From Actinomadura violacea (GTDB taxonomy: Bacteria; Actinomycetota; Actinomycetes; Streptosporangiales; Streptosporangiaceae), in the NCBI RefSeq assembly GCF_017573465.1, contig NZ_JAGEPF010000010.1, positions 264,928 to 328,927 on the forward strand: a stretch of 64,000 bases of DNA. The letters are read 5' to 3'. Position numbers and translations under genes: made by a program. Under the pieces are notes generated by a model, which made no database searches, had not been told where the DNA came from, and was given only the letters and a program-made list of their open reading frames with translations. This document shows, piece after piece, positions 43,693 to 51,331 of this stretch (the stretch's first letter is position 1; every line of letters starts with the position of its first letter).

Positions 43693-43913
43693 CGACCCGC
43701 CGGGACGCGCGTCGGGGCCTCGTCACACGTGCGCGTGGTGAGCAGCCGTCGCGACACGGCGCCGGCGCGGGACGAGTCGGTACGGGACGGGTGGGAGCGG
43801 CTCCGCATCACGCGGCGCTCCTCGGCGTGGATGCCGATGACGAGCATGGCGAAGATGCCGCAGGTGGAACCGGCGAGGAACACGGCGATGATCGATGCCA
43901 GAACGAGGATCAT
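43689..43913 (-). CDS. Small membrane protein, first gene of the leftward transfer operon (74 aa)
   Basis: One N-terminal membrane helix (MILVLASIIAVFLAGSTCGIF) continuing into a second hydrophobic stretch (AMLVIGI), then a basic, Ser/Arg/Thr-rich cytosolic tail. GAGGAG stands nine bases before the ATG. It is the promoter-proximal gene of the chain 43913 to 41181, all members of which overlap or nearly touch. Positional similarity to SpdD/SpdC-type proteins is the only functional hint. Confidence 0.68.
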   Translation of the reverse strand: MILVLASIIAVFLAGSTCGIFAMLVIGIHAEERRVMRSRSHPSRTDSSRAGAVSRRLLTTRTCDEAPTRVPAGR

Positions 43914-44024
43914 GGGCGATCACTCCTCTCGTACGGCCCGTGTCCGGCGGGGGCGGCTCGGGCGTTCAGCGGGCTACGAGAAAGAGAGTGCGCGTGACCA
44001 GCGGGACGAGATCACTACATGACT

Positions 44025-44076
44025 GGACGTGTTCATGACGTCCTCATAGGGTTGACCGCGTCCCAGGACGTCCCGC
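44025..44076. promoter_or_regulatory. Control region between the transfer operon and the DUF5919 regulator
   Basis: Contains the inverted repeat GGACGT-N7-ACGTCC (44025-44043) and, on the minus strand, CGGGACGTCC (44075-44066) next to TGGGACGCGG (44065-44056), followed by TATGAG (44048-44043). The decamers resemble those before int and before the second DUF5919 gene, so one regulator probably coordinates them. The ~180-bp gap holds no convincing ORF. Confidence 0.55.
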
Positions 44077-44091
44077 GATCCGGACGGGTGC

Positions 44092-44835
44092 ATGCCGAAC
44101 GAACGCCTACGCGCCACACTGCTAGAGCAGGGCCTGACCATCGCCACGCTCGCAGAGTCGATCGGCGTCGACCAAAAGACCGTGGAACGGTGGATCACCA
44201 AGGACCGCACGCCCTACCGGCGGCACCGCTACGCAGTGGCTTCACGCCTGGGCGTTGACGAGACGTTCCTGTGGCCCGACGCGCTCACCAATGAGCAAGT
44301 CACCGCGGCCTCCAGCAGCGAACTGGTCACCATCTACCCGCGCCGCACCATGGTCCCCAGGGACGCATGGGGACGTCTGTTCGCTACAGCCAAAGAAGAC
44401 ATCGGCGTCCTGGTCTACTCCGGTCTCTTCCTCTCCGAAGACTCCGGCATCCAACGCACCTTCGCCGAGAAAGCCAAGGCCGGCGTCCGCGTCCGCATCC
44501 TCCTCGGCGACCCCGACAGCCCCCAGGTAGCCGAACGCGGCGCAGACGAGGGCGTAGGCGACGCGCAAGCCGCCAAAATCCGCAACGCCCTCGTCCTCTA
44601 CAAGAACCTGCGCAAACAAGACGGCGTCGAGTTCCGGTACCACAACACGGTGCTCTACAACTCCATCTACCGCGCCGACGACCAGCTCTTGGTCAACACC
44701 CACGTCTACGGCATCACAGCCGCACTCGCCCCCGTCTGGCACCTCCGACGCATAGCCGGCGGAGACCTGGTGAACACCTACCTCGACAGCTTCGAACGTG
44801 TCTGGGAAGCCGCCACACCCATCCCGGGGGACTAG
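44092..44835 (+). CDS. HTH-DUF5919 transcriptional regulator (copy 1)
   Basis: A 247-residue protein: an XRE-like HTH (about 5-60; GLTIATLAESIGVDQKTVERWI) and a C-terminal DUF5919 domain (about 78-243) with YPRRTMVPRDAWGRLFATAKEDIGVLVYSGLFL, VRVRILLGDPDSPQVAERG and FRYHNTVLYNSIYRADD. The H-x-N-rich last motif recalls PLD-like folds, though no full HKD motif is present. It is followed three bases later by the Nudix gene, a pairing common in actinomycete elements. It is paralogous to the gene at 50584. Confidence 0.85.
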   Translation: MPNERLRATLLEQGLTIATLAESIGVDQKTVERWITKDRTPYRRHRYAVASRLGVDETFLWPDALTNEQVTAASSSELVTIYPRRTMVPRDAWGRLFATAKEDIGVLVYSGLFLSEDSGIQRTFAEKAKAGVRVRILLGDPDSPQVAERGADEGVGDAQAAKIRNALVLYKNLRKQDGVEFRYHNTVLYNSIYRADDQLLVNTHVYGITAALAPVWHLRRIAGGDLVNTYLDSFERVWEAATPIPGD

Positions 44836-44837
44836 CT

Positions 44838-45314
44838 ATGGGCCGCAGGATCGACTACTACGACGACCCCAACGCCCCCAGGGCCAACAGCCTCGTCCCG
44901 GCCGTCAACGTCGTCGTAGAGAACGACAAGGGCGAGATCCTTATGATCCGCCGCACCGACAACGATAACTGGGCCCTACCAGGCGGCGCGATCGACATCG
45001 GCGAGTCCGTCACTCAAGCCGCCATCCGTGAAACCAAAGAAGAAACCGGAATTGACGTAGAGATCACCGGACTAGTCGGCATCTACAGCGACCCAAAGCA
45101 TGTCATTCATTACACGAGTAATGATGAAGTGCGCCAAGAATTCTCAATCTTGCTGAGTGGCTCTCCGAGCGGCGGGGACCTTGAAACCAGCGAAGAGTCA
45201 TACGAGGTGTCTTGGATTCCCAAAGCGCAGGCGCCAACTAAGAAAATGCATGCATCGATGCGCCTACGGATCGTCGACTATCTGGAACAAAAAGTTGGCC
45301 CTGTATTGAGCTAG
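44838..45314 (+). CDS. Nudix hydrolase (Pif-like)
   Basis: A 158-residue Nudix enzyme with the box GGAIDIGESVTQAAIRETKEETGI (G-x5-E-x7-R-E-x2-E-E-x-G present), hydrolysing a nucleoside diphosphate linked to another group. In pSAM2 a Nudix protein, Pif, blocks transfer into cells already carrying the element; position beside the regulator fits this, but substrate and role are inferred. GGGGG lies seven bases before the ATG. From about codon 80 onward base composition becomes AT-richer, marking the edge of the cargo block. A weak hairpin (CTCAGC-N7-GCTGAG) follows. Confidence 0.88.
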   Translation: MGRRIDYYDDPNAPRANSLVPAVNVVVENDKGEILMIRRTDNDNWALPGGAIDIGESVTQAAIRETKEETGIDVEITGLVGIYSDPKHVIHYTSNDEVRQEFSILLSGSPSGGDLETSEESYEVSWIPKAQAPTKKMHASMRLRIVDYLEQKVGPVLS

Positions 45315-45418
45315 GACACTCAGCCTGTTTCGCTGAGCCTGCCCACACTATATTGCAGCATAGAAATCACGCCTATTATTTAGCGTACTGTCGGTGGTGT
45401 GCTCTATCCTCGTGTATC

Positions 45419-46231
45419 ATGCAGTTAGACAGTATAGATGGCGAGGAAATGAGTAGTTTCATCCGCGAAGCCGACATGCTTCGCCCTATAGTTGATAACG
45501 TATCTCACTTCTTGTCCAAGGATGACAAGTGGGAGCACTTTTATGAAGTGCAGTCACCAAAGGGTGTTGTCGATATAGTTCTTGTTATCTTTGATGAGCA
45601 TGCGCTGGAGCAGAGAAATGTCTGGGGAGTGCAGCCTGTTCAGGAAAGGTCGAGCTTAGAAGTGCTCGTAGCCATGTCTCAGGCACAGGATTCCTCGGTT
45701 TTCACGACGACAGACCTGGCAGAGAAGACTCTCTATTCGAGGTCTCATCTTCGGCGGCGCATACTCCCTAGCTTGGTCGACTTGGGATGGGTCAACAGAA
45801 TCAATGAGCGAGAATGGATGTGCACGTATCGCTACAAGAGTCCCACGGCTTCTATCAATGCCATCGAGGTAAAGCGTAGCGAGTGGCAGCGCGGACTAAT
45901 GCAGGCTGCTTCGTATACTGAATTTGCAAATAAGGCCTACCTTGCTATGGATGTGACTAAGATCCCCAAGAATCGACAATCAATTTATCGCTCCCTCAGG
46001 CATGCTGGTGTTGGACTAATCTCCGTTGCCAACAACCCAGGAGATCAGGACACTCTGGCGGTTAAGTTGGAAGCCTCAGAGCGAACGAAATGGGGAAATG
46101 CAAGGTTCGTGGTGGCGGAGCGTGTTGCCGCCATCCGTGAGTCCGGCGGGAATGCGGGCGCTTGGGGCCACGTCTTTGGCCGCTTGGTTTCGACCAGTTC
46201 CGGAGAAGATCCTCGGAATTCCGTGTCCTGA
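45419..46231 (+). CDS. PD-(D/E)XK nuclease-like protein with internal winged helix
   Basis: About 270 residues. E43 ... VVDIV (D52) and INAIEVKRSEWQRGLMQAASY (E150, K152) form a possible PD-(D/E)XK active site, and the following tryptophan-containing helix with QA..Y is a typical companion. Residues ~79-130 form a winged helix inserted between the two halves. This suggests a DNA-targeting or regulatory nuclease, perhaps defensive. The gene is visibly AT-richer with non-actinomycete codon choice, so it is probably imported cargo. Start uncertain: ATG 45419 or ATG 45449, with TATTAT at 45374-45379 as a possible -10. Confidence 0.62.
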   Translation: MQLDSIDGEEMSSFIREADMLRPIVDNVSHFLSKDDKWEHFYEVQSPKGVVDIVLVIFDEHALEQRNVWGVQPVQERSSLEVLVAMSQAQDSSVFTTTDLAEKTLYSRSHLRRRILPSLVDLGWVNRINEREWMCTYRYKSPTASINAIEVKRSEWQRGLMQAASYTEFANKAYLAMDVTKIPKNRQSIYRSLRHAGVGLISVANNPGDQDTLAVKLEASERTKWGNARFVVAERVAAIRESGGNAGAWGHVFGRLVSTSSGEDPRNSVS

Positions 46232-46236
46232 CTAAG

Positions 46237-47607
46237 CTACAAACGCGCGAACCAGACGTCCAGGTGTTTAGGGGCATTCGCACCCTCCAGTGGGACTGGA
46301 GGGTCTGCGGCCTCTTTAAAAGCTAGAGCCTGCCTAACCACTGAACGACTGCCGGCACGTGCTCCACGCGGATGCCGTGATGAAGAAGCTATCGTGTCTG
46401 CAACGGCCTGAAGGTAGTGTGCTCCGGCCTTACCCTTGTCCCAGGTTCCGGGGATCTGCGTCCTGCAGAACTCGCATTGGCATGCCCGATAATCGGGTAG
46501 GTCTGCAAGCAGTCGCTCGGTCTGTAGATCGACCACGTGTAGAAGGCTCGTGTTGAAGGTACGATTTGTGGGGGCCGGTCGCGGAGTCGTCCTTTTGATT
46601 TTGATGACTTTGGTATCCGCGAAGGCTCGTTCTCCTGAACCGATGCCGGTGGAAAAGCCGTTCGCTCCCCAAGCCAGCGACAGCCAGCCCGTCATCGACG
46701 TGTTAGGAAGAATCAGCACCTTGTCGTTCTCTTCGCAGACGGCTGCAAGTTCCATATAACCGTCTAGTATTTCGGGCACAATCATTTGTCCATATGGCTG
46801 GCTGAGGAGAGGCCAGCGAACGCGGACATAAAAGACATCCTCGTCGAGGTCAAGCATTTCCGCCAGCAGATACTCCCGCAGACGTTCAGTGGTTAGCCAA
46901 GAACTCGGGATCGTTACATTTACAGCGAGGTTTTCTTGGCTTGAGATCGTTTGCCGGGACCAATTGACGGTATCCCGGAGTACGCTGAGACTCTGCACTC
47001 GCTCCGCAGGGTCCATCCAAAGGCCAGGGGTCAGGAGAACTGTCGCTCCCTGAGCACGTTGCGTTTCGACTACCTCGGCCACCCATTCGGGCTCCCAGCC
47101 TGCCGACAGGGGACGATTGAAGTAGTCCCATTTAGAAGCCGTAGAATTGCCAACGTACGGCTTGTCGTCGCGTTGGGCTTTGAGAGTGTCTCCATAAGAA
47201 TCTAGGCGTGCGAAGCATTCAGGGTCAGCGATCTGGATAGGTGCGGTGGCAGCTGTGTTTCTAAAGAAGTTTTCAACACTTGATGGCCCTTTGGGACGCA
47301 TACGTGGCATCGGTGCGACAACGCCAAGACTAAGTGTGTCGGTGTGGCGGGATGAAACCTCCTGCAACAGTGTCGGAATGATGGCTGAATGCTGATGGCT
47401 TCGCTGGACAAGGAAGATGGGCTTTCCGCCACGCAGAGCCTCCCGTGCTTGCACGAGGCGGTCGGCGTCTTGAGGAGAATCGGGACCCGATGCGTCCTGG
47501 TCGACTTCTTGATCGAGGCTAAACAGCTCTTCGCTAATTTCTTCCGCTGCGGGAGCATCGACGTTGTCAGAGTCGACTACGAACCTCAGCTCGTCTTCTT
47601 GTGCCAT
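46237..47607 (-). CDS. Unknown protein with TGT-like zinc motif (456 aa), kinase-associated
   Basis: No firm family match. The N-terminal 60 residues are acidic; the core reads like an alpha/beta barrel with segments such as FLVQRSHQHSAIIP, VLLTPGLWMDP and WGANGFSTGIGSGE. Near the C-terminus RACQCEFCRTQIPG gives C376-x-C378-x2-C381 with H397 following, the C-x-C-x2-C...H zinc pattern of tRNA-guanine transglycosylases (TGT/DpdA). A base-exchange enzyme is thus possible, but no catalytic Asp was confirmed. It starts one base after the stop of the kinase gene (47609), with AGGGA upstream, and shares its AT-richer composition. Confidence 0.6.
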   Translation of the reverse strand: MAQEDELRFVVDSDNVDAPAAEEISEELFSLDQEVDQDASGPDSPQDADRLVQAREALRGGKPIFLVQRSHQHSAIIPTLLQEVSSRHTDTLSLGVVAPMPRMRPKGPSSVENFFRNTAATAPIQIADPECFARLDSYGDTLKAQRDDKPYVGNSTASKWDYFNRPLSAGWEPEWVAEVVETQRAQGATVLLTPGLWMDPAERVQSLSVLRDTVNWSRQTISSQENLAVNVTIPSSWLTTERLREYLLAEMLDLDEDVFYVRVRWPLLSQPYGQMIVPEILDGYMELAAVCEENDKVLILPNTSMTGWLSLAWGANGFSTGIGSGERAFADTKVIKIKRTTPRPAPTNRTFNTSLLHVVDLQTERLLADLPDYRACQCEFCRTQIPGTWDKGKAGAHYLQAVADTIASSSRHPRGARAGSRSVVRQALAFKEAADPPVPLEGANAPKHLDVWFARL

Positions 47608-47608
47608 T

Positions 47609-48427
47609 TTATCGTCCCTTCAACCTGTCAATAGCCTTGGCGACCGTGCCGCGCTTATAGGCCTGCTCTGAGAGGCTTCGAGTTATTAGGTCAGCGATTA
47701 CATCCGGGACGTGGCTTGGTATTGATAGGTCTCTCTTTAGGCGCTCAAAAAATTCGTCCCAGGTAATCGTTTCGTTGGGCGTAACGAAGGGATGCTGGCC
47801 GGTAGCGGCTTCATAGAGTATTACCCCGACAGCCCAAAGATCACTAGCTTTGAGAGCGCGTTCCCCGCGCAACTGCTCTGGGGCCATGTACATAGGCGTT
47901 CCGACGCGCTGCGGGTACCTCGTAATAGATTCAACATCCATTAGCTTGGCTAGACCCAAGTCCAGGATCACGGGGCGCGTGTAATCTCCACCTCTCAGAG
48001 CTATGTTCGCCGGCTTGAGATCCCTGTGAAGCAATTCGGCGCTGTGGAGAGCAAGGATGCCATTGAGGAGGCCACGAGCAAGCTCTTGCAGCTCGTCCGA
48101 ATTTGCCGTCTTCTTCGTAATAGCCTGAGACAGGTCTCCGCCATCGATGTACTCGAAGACAAGAGTGGGTAGCCTCTTGTCGACGATCGAGAGGAGTAGG
48201 GCATTATCTAGGCGCACGACGTTGGGAGAGGTGACTCGGCGGTAGCTTTCGATCTCGCGCTTGAGTCGCTCCAGGCTTGCATCATCTCGATAAATGATCT
48301 TGTACGCAGCGTCTTCTTCGGAGACGCGTACCCTCCAAGTCTCGCCGAACGCGCCTGTGCCCAGGTATGTGACTTGAGCGCTGCCGACTGCGTGCTCGAC
48401 CTGGCTTGCAGTGAACTGTTGATCCAC
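47609..48427 (-). CDS. Hanks-type Ser/Thr protein kinase (cytosolic)
   Basis: A 272-residue single-domain kinase without membrane helix or sensor: G-loop GTGAFGETW (23-31), K43, HRDLKPAN (134-141), DLG (156-158, replacing DFG) and APEQ. It is probably active, as all catalytic residues are present. Starting at GTG 48427 removes an unlikely basic N-terminus. With the adjacent 456-residue gene it forms a two-gene unit, which looks like a defence or signalling module carried as cargo. The 208-bp upstream gap contains its promoter region but no gene. Confidence 0.85.
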   Translation of the reverse strand: MDQQFTASQVEHAVGSAQVTYLGTGAFGETWRVRVSEEDAAYKIIYRDDASLERLKREIESYRRVTSPNVVRLDNALLLSIVDKRLPTLVFEYIDGGDLSQAITKKTANSDELQELARGLLNGILALHSAELLHRDLKPANIALRGGDYTRPVILDLGLAKLMDVESITRYPQRVGTPMYMAPEQLRGERALKASDLWAVGVILYEAATGQHPFVTPNETITWDEFFERLKRDLSIPSHVPDVIADLITRSLSEQAYKRGTVAKAIDRLKGR

Positions 48428-48636
48428 AAGTGCCCCGCGTGTCCTGGATGCCTTCCTGTACCAGGTTATACATCCCCTGAGGGGTCGTTGGCGACTTACT
48501 GGGCGGAAGGGACGCCTGGGAAGGTTCCTCAATCATGATCAAAACCGGGGACTTGGTGAACAGCGTCCCTTTTGACCGGTCTTGCGACCGAAGTCTACAT
48601 ATTCGGTAGGAAGTGACACATTCGTGGAGCGAGAGG

Positions 48637-49185
48637 TCAGGGCAAGCGCTGCTGCACTCTCTCTACGGCGCCCGTCAGGAGGGGGGTGGCTCGACTGATG
48701 GCCGTGCTGACGACATGGCCTGAGCCGTAACGACGCCTGATCTCCAGGAGGCGGCTCTCAACGTGTACCAAGTTCCCGTTTGGACTCGTGGTCATGTCGC
48801 AGTAGATCAAGTGGTCGCTCAGCTTCGGAGGTGTGTCTCCGAACTCTTGCGAGAGGACGGTAGCGAGCTGTCGCTCGCGGGCCTCGATGAGGGCGCAAGA
48901 GTGATGGGCCACCAGGCGGCAAAGGTGATCGTCGGCGTAGTGGGTGTCCCGGAGGTAACGGGCGCCGTCCAGCGGGTGGAAGCCCGTCCCGACGAGGTCG
49001 GGGGCGTAGCCGATGTCGTGAAGCCATGCGGCGGCCTCTAGGAGGTCGGCCTTGTCGCCGAGGATAGGGGCGAGCGTTCGGGCTTGCCGGGCCACGCCTT
49101 GGGTGTGTGCCCAGCGGCGGGGGAGTGGGGTTTCCAGATGCTTGCGCGCGAGTTCGCTTGCCCATGCTGCGGTGTTCTTGTTCAT
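48637..49185 (-). CDS. HD-domain phosphohydrolase
   Basis: A 182-residue HD protein: RRWAHTQGVARQA (first metal His), AAWLHDIGYAPDL (the HD pair), and later FHPLDGARYL and VAHHSCA His residues. Such genes recur in actinomycete AICEs; the substrate is probably a nucleotide or signalling molecule. ATG 49185 is chosen because TAGCGT on the minus strand (49198-49193) stands seven bases upstream, a leaderless arrangement; the longer frame overlaps the GntR gene and crosses the promoter. Confidence 0.86.
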   Translation of the reverse strand: MNKNTAAWASELARKHLETPLPRRWAHTQGVARQARTLAPILGDKADLLEAAAWLHDIGYAPDLVGTGFHPLDGARYLRDTHYADDHLCRLVAHHSCALIEARERQLATVLSQEFGDTPPKLSDHLIYCDMTTSPNGNLVHVESRLLEIRRRYGSGHVVSTAISRATPLLTGAVERVQQRLP

Positions 49186-49192
49186 GGGGTCG

Positions 49193-49250
49193 ACGCTACG
49201 GGGACCGGTGTGGACGTCCACGGGCACGGATGGATCATCTAGGGACGTCT
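49193..49250. promoter_or_regulatory. HD gene promoter and single decamer operator
   Basis: TAGCGT (minus strand, 49198-49193) is the likely -10 of the HD gene. AGGGACGTCT at 49241-49250, followed by the degenerate TGGCTGACGT, repeats the element-wide operator about 45 bp upstream, inside the end of the GntR gene. Confidence 0.5.
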
Positions 49251-49690
49251 TGGCTGACGTAGCGTCCCTTGCCGTGGACACAGGTCACGAGGCCGGCTTC
49301 CTCTAGGGCCGCGAAGGCGTGGCGAGCCGTGTGGCGGGATACGCCGTAGCGTTTGGCGAGCCGGGCTTCGCTCGGTAGTAGATCGCCTGGACGGTAGTGG
49401 CCGCTCTCGATGTGGCGCCGTAGATCTGCGGCGATGCTCTCGTACCTGGTGTGCACGGCCGGTTTGGCGGTAGGAACGAATCGGCCTACCCCGGGGCGTG
49501 CGGTGATGAGGCCGTCGGTTTCGAGGGTGGACAAAGCCCGCCGCACGGTGTTGCGGGCGACGCCGAACTCGGCGCAGAGGGCGGCCTCGCCTGGGAGTTG
49601 GTCCCCTGGGGCGTAGGTGCCGTCTGTGATGCGCTGGCGTAGGGCGTTAGCGATGCGGGCGTAGGTGCCTGGTGCCGTGCGGCGGGCCAT
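49235..49690 (-). CDS. Double winged-helix GntR regulator (KorSA-like)
   Basis: A 151-residue protein made of two complete GntR wHTH domains in tandem and no effector domain: residues ~8-72 (YARIANALRQRITDGTYAPGDQLPGEAAL) and ~82-146 (YESIAADLRRHIESGHYRPGDLLPSEARL). KorSA-type GntR repressors control transfer genes in AICEs. Two reading heads in one chain suit the tandem decamer operators found before int and before the gene at 50584. ATG 49690. It is eight bases from the following leftward gene and probably cotranscribed with it. Confidence 0.85.
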   Translation of the reverse strand: MARRTAPGTYARIANALRQRITDGTYAPGDQLPGEAALCAEFGVARNTVRRALSTLETDGLITARPGVGRFVPTAKPAVHTRYESIAADLRRHIESGHYRPGDLLPSEARLAKRYGVSRHTARHAFAALEEAGLVTCVHGKGRYVSQDVPR

Positions 49691-49697
49691 GTCCGGG

Positions 49698-50138
49698 TCA
49701 CTCGTCCCTATAGCGGGTCGTTGCCAGAGCGACCCAGGGTGTGAGTAGGACTGTCACCTTGTCAGCGGCGAGGCGGGGGCGTGTGCAGCGTGCCAGCCAA
49801 ATACCGGTGCTGGACTGGTACCACCAAGCGCTGTTGCCCCAGACGACGGAGACGGATTCGCCGATCGTCGGGGCGTTGTCGGCGTACACGCGCAACATCG
49901 GGTGCGTACCGTCGATGCGAAGTTCGGTCGTCCAGTCGTACCGGCGCAAGCGGCGGGCGAGCCGGGTTAGGTGCCAGCGGCCTCGCGACAGTCCTGCGTG
50001 GGTGGGCAGAGGAAGCACGGCCGGTGCGTCCGGGGGGACACTCACCGACCGCGCCGCCTCCGCCTCCCCCCGCGGAACCGCGCTCCCCTTCGCGGTTCCG
50101 GTCCATGGTGAGCGCGGCGTTCGCAGGCGTCCGATCAC
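49698..50138 (-). CDS. AICE hypothetical protein (146 aa)
   Basis: No family recognised. The N-terminal ~45 residues are Arg/Gly/Ala-rich and probably disordered; the C-terminal ~100 residues contain many Trp and Thr, e.g. RRYDWTTELRIDGTHPMLRVY and VWGNSAWWYQSSTGIWLARC, suggesting a compact beta-rich domain. The GTG at 50138 overlaps the TGA of the upstream gene (GTGA), so the two are translationally coupled; this excludes the longer upstream start. Belongs to the leftward operon that ends in the GntR regulator. Confidence 0.68.
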   Translation of the reverse strand: MIGRLRTPRSPWTGTAKGSAVPRGEAEAARSVSVPPDAPAVLPLPTHAGLSRGRWHLTRLARRLRRYDWTTELRIDGTHPMLRVYADNAPTIGESVSVVWGNSAWWYQSSTGIWLARCTRPRLAADKVTVLLTPWVALATTRYRDE

Positions 50139-50413
50139 CAGTTCACCGCGCGCTTGATCTCGGCCCGTGCGGCCTCGTTGACGAGTGCCTCGCGCAACGC
50201 GGCGGGCGAGGACTGGATCACCGTGGGGTCGACTCCGGCGGACGGGTCGTGCAGGCTCGCGACCCAATCCCCGAGACTCCCGTCGCTGCGTACGCCGCGC
50301 CAGATCCGGTGACCGGTGAAGTCCCTCCGCAGGTTTGCGAGTTCCTCGTCAGCCGAGTCCGAGTCGACGGCGGTGTGCGTGGGGGCGGCCGGGTAGGGCC
50401 GATCGGTGTGCAT
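50135..50413 (-). CDS. AICE hypothetical protein (92 aa)
   Basis: A small acidic protein starting MHTDRPYPAAPTHTAVDSDS, with a helical centre (DEELANLRRDFTGHRIWRGV) and C-terminus ALREALVNEAARAEIKRAVNW. No family recognised; similar short proteins are frequent in Streptomyces elements. AAGGAG lies five bases before the ATG at 50413. First gene of the leftward operon, divergent from the second DUF5919 gene. Confidence 0.7.
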   Translation of the reverse strand: MHTDRPYPAAPTHTAVDSDSADEELANLRRDFTGHRIWRGVRSDGSLGDWVASLHDPSAGVDPTVIQSSPAALREALVNEAARAEIKRAVNW

Positions 50414-50511
50414 GGTGGCTCCTTGGCGTGCGTGGGGTCGTCCTGGCGAACGTGGCGTTCGCGGTGTGCCTTGAGCCTCGCGTCCGGTCCGGGACCTCTC
50501 TATCGGCATCT

Positions 50512-50542
50512 AGGGACGTCTTGGGACGTCTTCTGTTAGCGT
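50512..50542 (+). promoter_or_regulatory. Promoter with tandem decamer operator for DUF5919 copy 2
   Basis: AGGGACGTCT and TGGGACGTCT lie in tandem (50512-50521, 50522-50531), then five bases, then TAGCGT (50537-50542). The layout (two decamers, five bases, -10) is the same as at the int promoter. The operator fills the -35 region, so binding would block or replace RNA polymerase contact. Confidence 0.65.
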
Positions 50543-50583
50543 CGTTGAGTGCGTCGTCCTCGCTTGCGTCCCCGGGAGGTCTG

Positions 50584-51315
50584 GTGAACGACTTGTTGCG
50601 GCGGGCCCTTGCTGATGCCCGTCTCGCCGAAGCTGACGTCGCGAGGCGGGTGGGAGTGGATCCCAAGACCGTTCACCGATGGCTTGCCGGGCGCGTACCG
50701 TACGCGCGGCACCGCGGACGCGTGGCCGCGCTACTCGGGAAGGATGAGGCGGATCTCTGGCCACAGCCCGCCGTGCCGGCCGTCCGGACGGATCCGCCGG
50801 TGGTTGAGGTCTTGGCAACGTACCCGCACCGGTGGGCCGTCCCTCGTCCGGTGTGGCAACAGCTCTTCCAGGGCGCCCGGGACGAGATCGGCATTCTGGC
50901 CTACGCGGGACTGTTCCTCGCCGAGGACATGGGCATCATGCGCGCGCTCGCCGAGAGAGCGCGTGGTGGGGTGCGTGTGCGGATCCTGCTCGGAGATCCG
51001 GACGGGGCATGCGTTGCGGAACGCGGAAGTGATGAGGGCGTTGGCGAGTCGATGGCCGCGAAGATCCGCAACGCCCTTGTCCACTACCGGGCTCTCGGCG
51101 AGGTGGACGGCGTAGAGATCCGGCTACATGACACCGTCCTTTACAACTCGATCTACCGTGCCGATGACGACCTTCTGATCAATCCGCACGCCTACGGCAT
51201 CGCCGCATCCCACGCGCCGGTGCTCCACCTGCGATGCGCGGAGGATGGCGACATGGCGAGCACCTACCTGGAGAGTTTTGAGCGCGTGTGGGCGGCGGCG
51301 TCGCCGGTCGGGTAG
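50584..51315 (+). CDS. HTH-DUF5919 transcriptional regulator (copy 2)
   Basis: A 243-residue paralogue of the protein at 44092: HTH (about 5-55; RLAEADVARRVGVDPKTVHRWLAG) and DUF5919 domain with YPHRWAVPRPVWQQLFQGARDEIGILAYAGLFL and IRLHDTVLYNSIYRADDDLLINPHAYG. The two copies share most conserved stretches but differ in the HTH recognition helix, so they probably bind different sites. GTG 50584 has GGGAGG four bases upstream, a little close. It is followed by about 215 bp with no gene apart from an imperfect repeat. Confidence 0.85.
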   Translation: MNDLLRRALADARLAEADVARRVGVDPKTVHRWLAGRVPYARHRGRVAALLGKDEADLWPQPAVPAVRTDPPVVEVLATYPHRWAVPRPVWQQLFQGARDEIGILAYAGLFLAEDMGIMRALAERARGGVRVRILLGDPDGACVAERGSDEGVGESMAAKIRNALVHYRALGEVDGVEIRLHDTVLYNSIYRADDDLLINPHAYGIAASHAPVLHLRCAEDGDMASTYLESFERVWAAASPVG

Positions 51316-51331
51316 TGGACATGCCAATCCT

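Noticed and set aside
44019..44258. Small ORF overlapping the DUF5919 copy 1 start
   Set aside because: It runs across the operator region and the HTH coding sequence in another frame and has no recognisable features.
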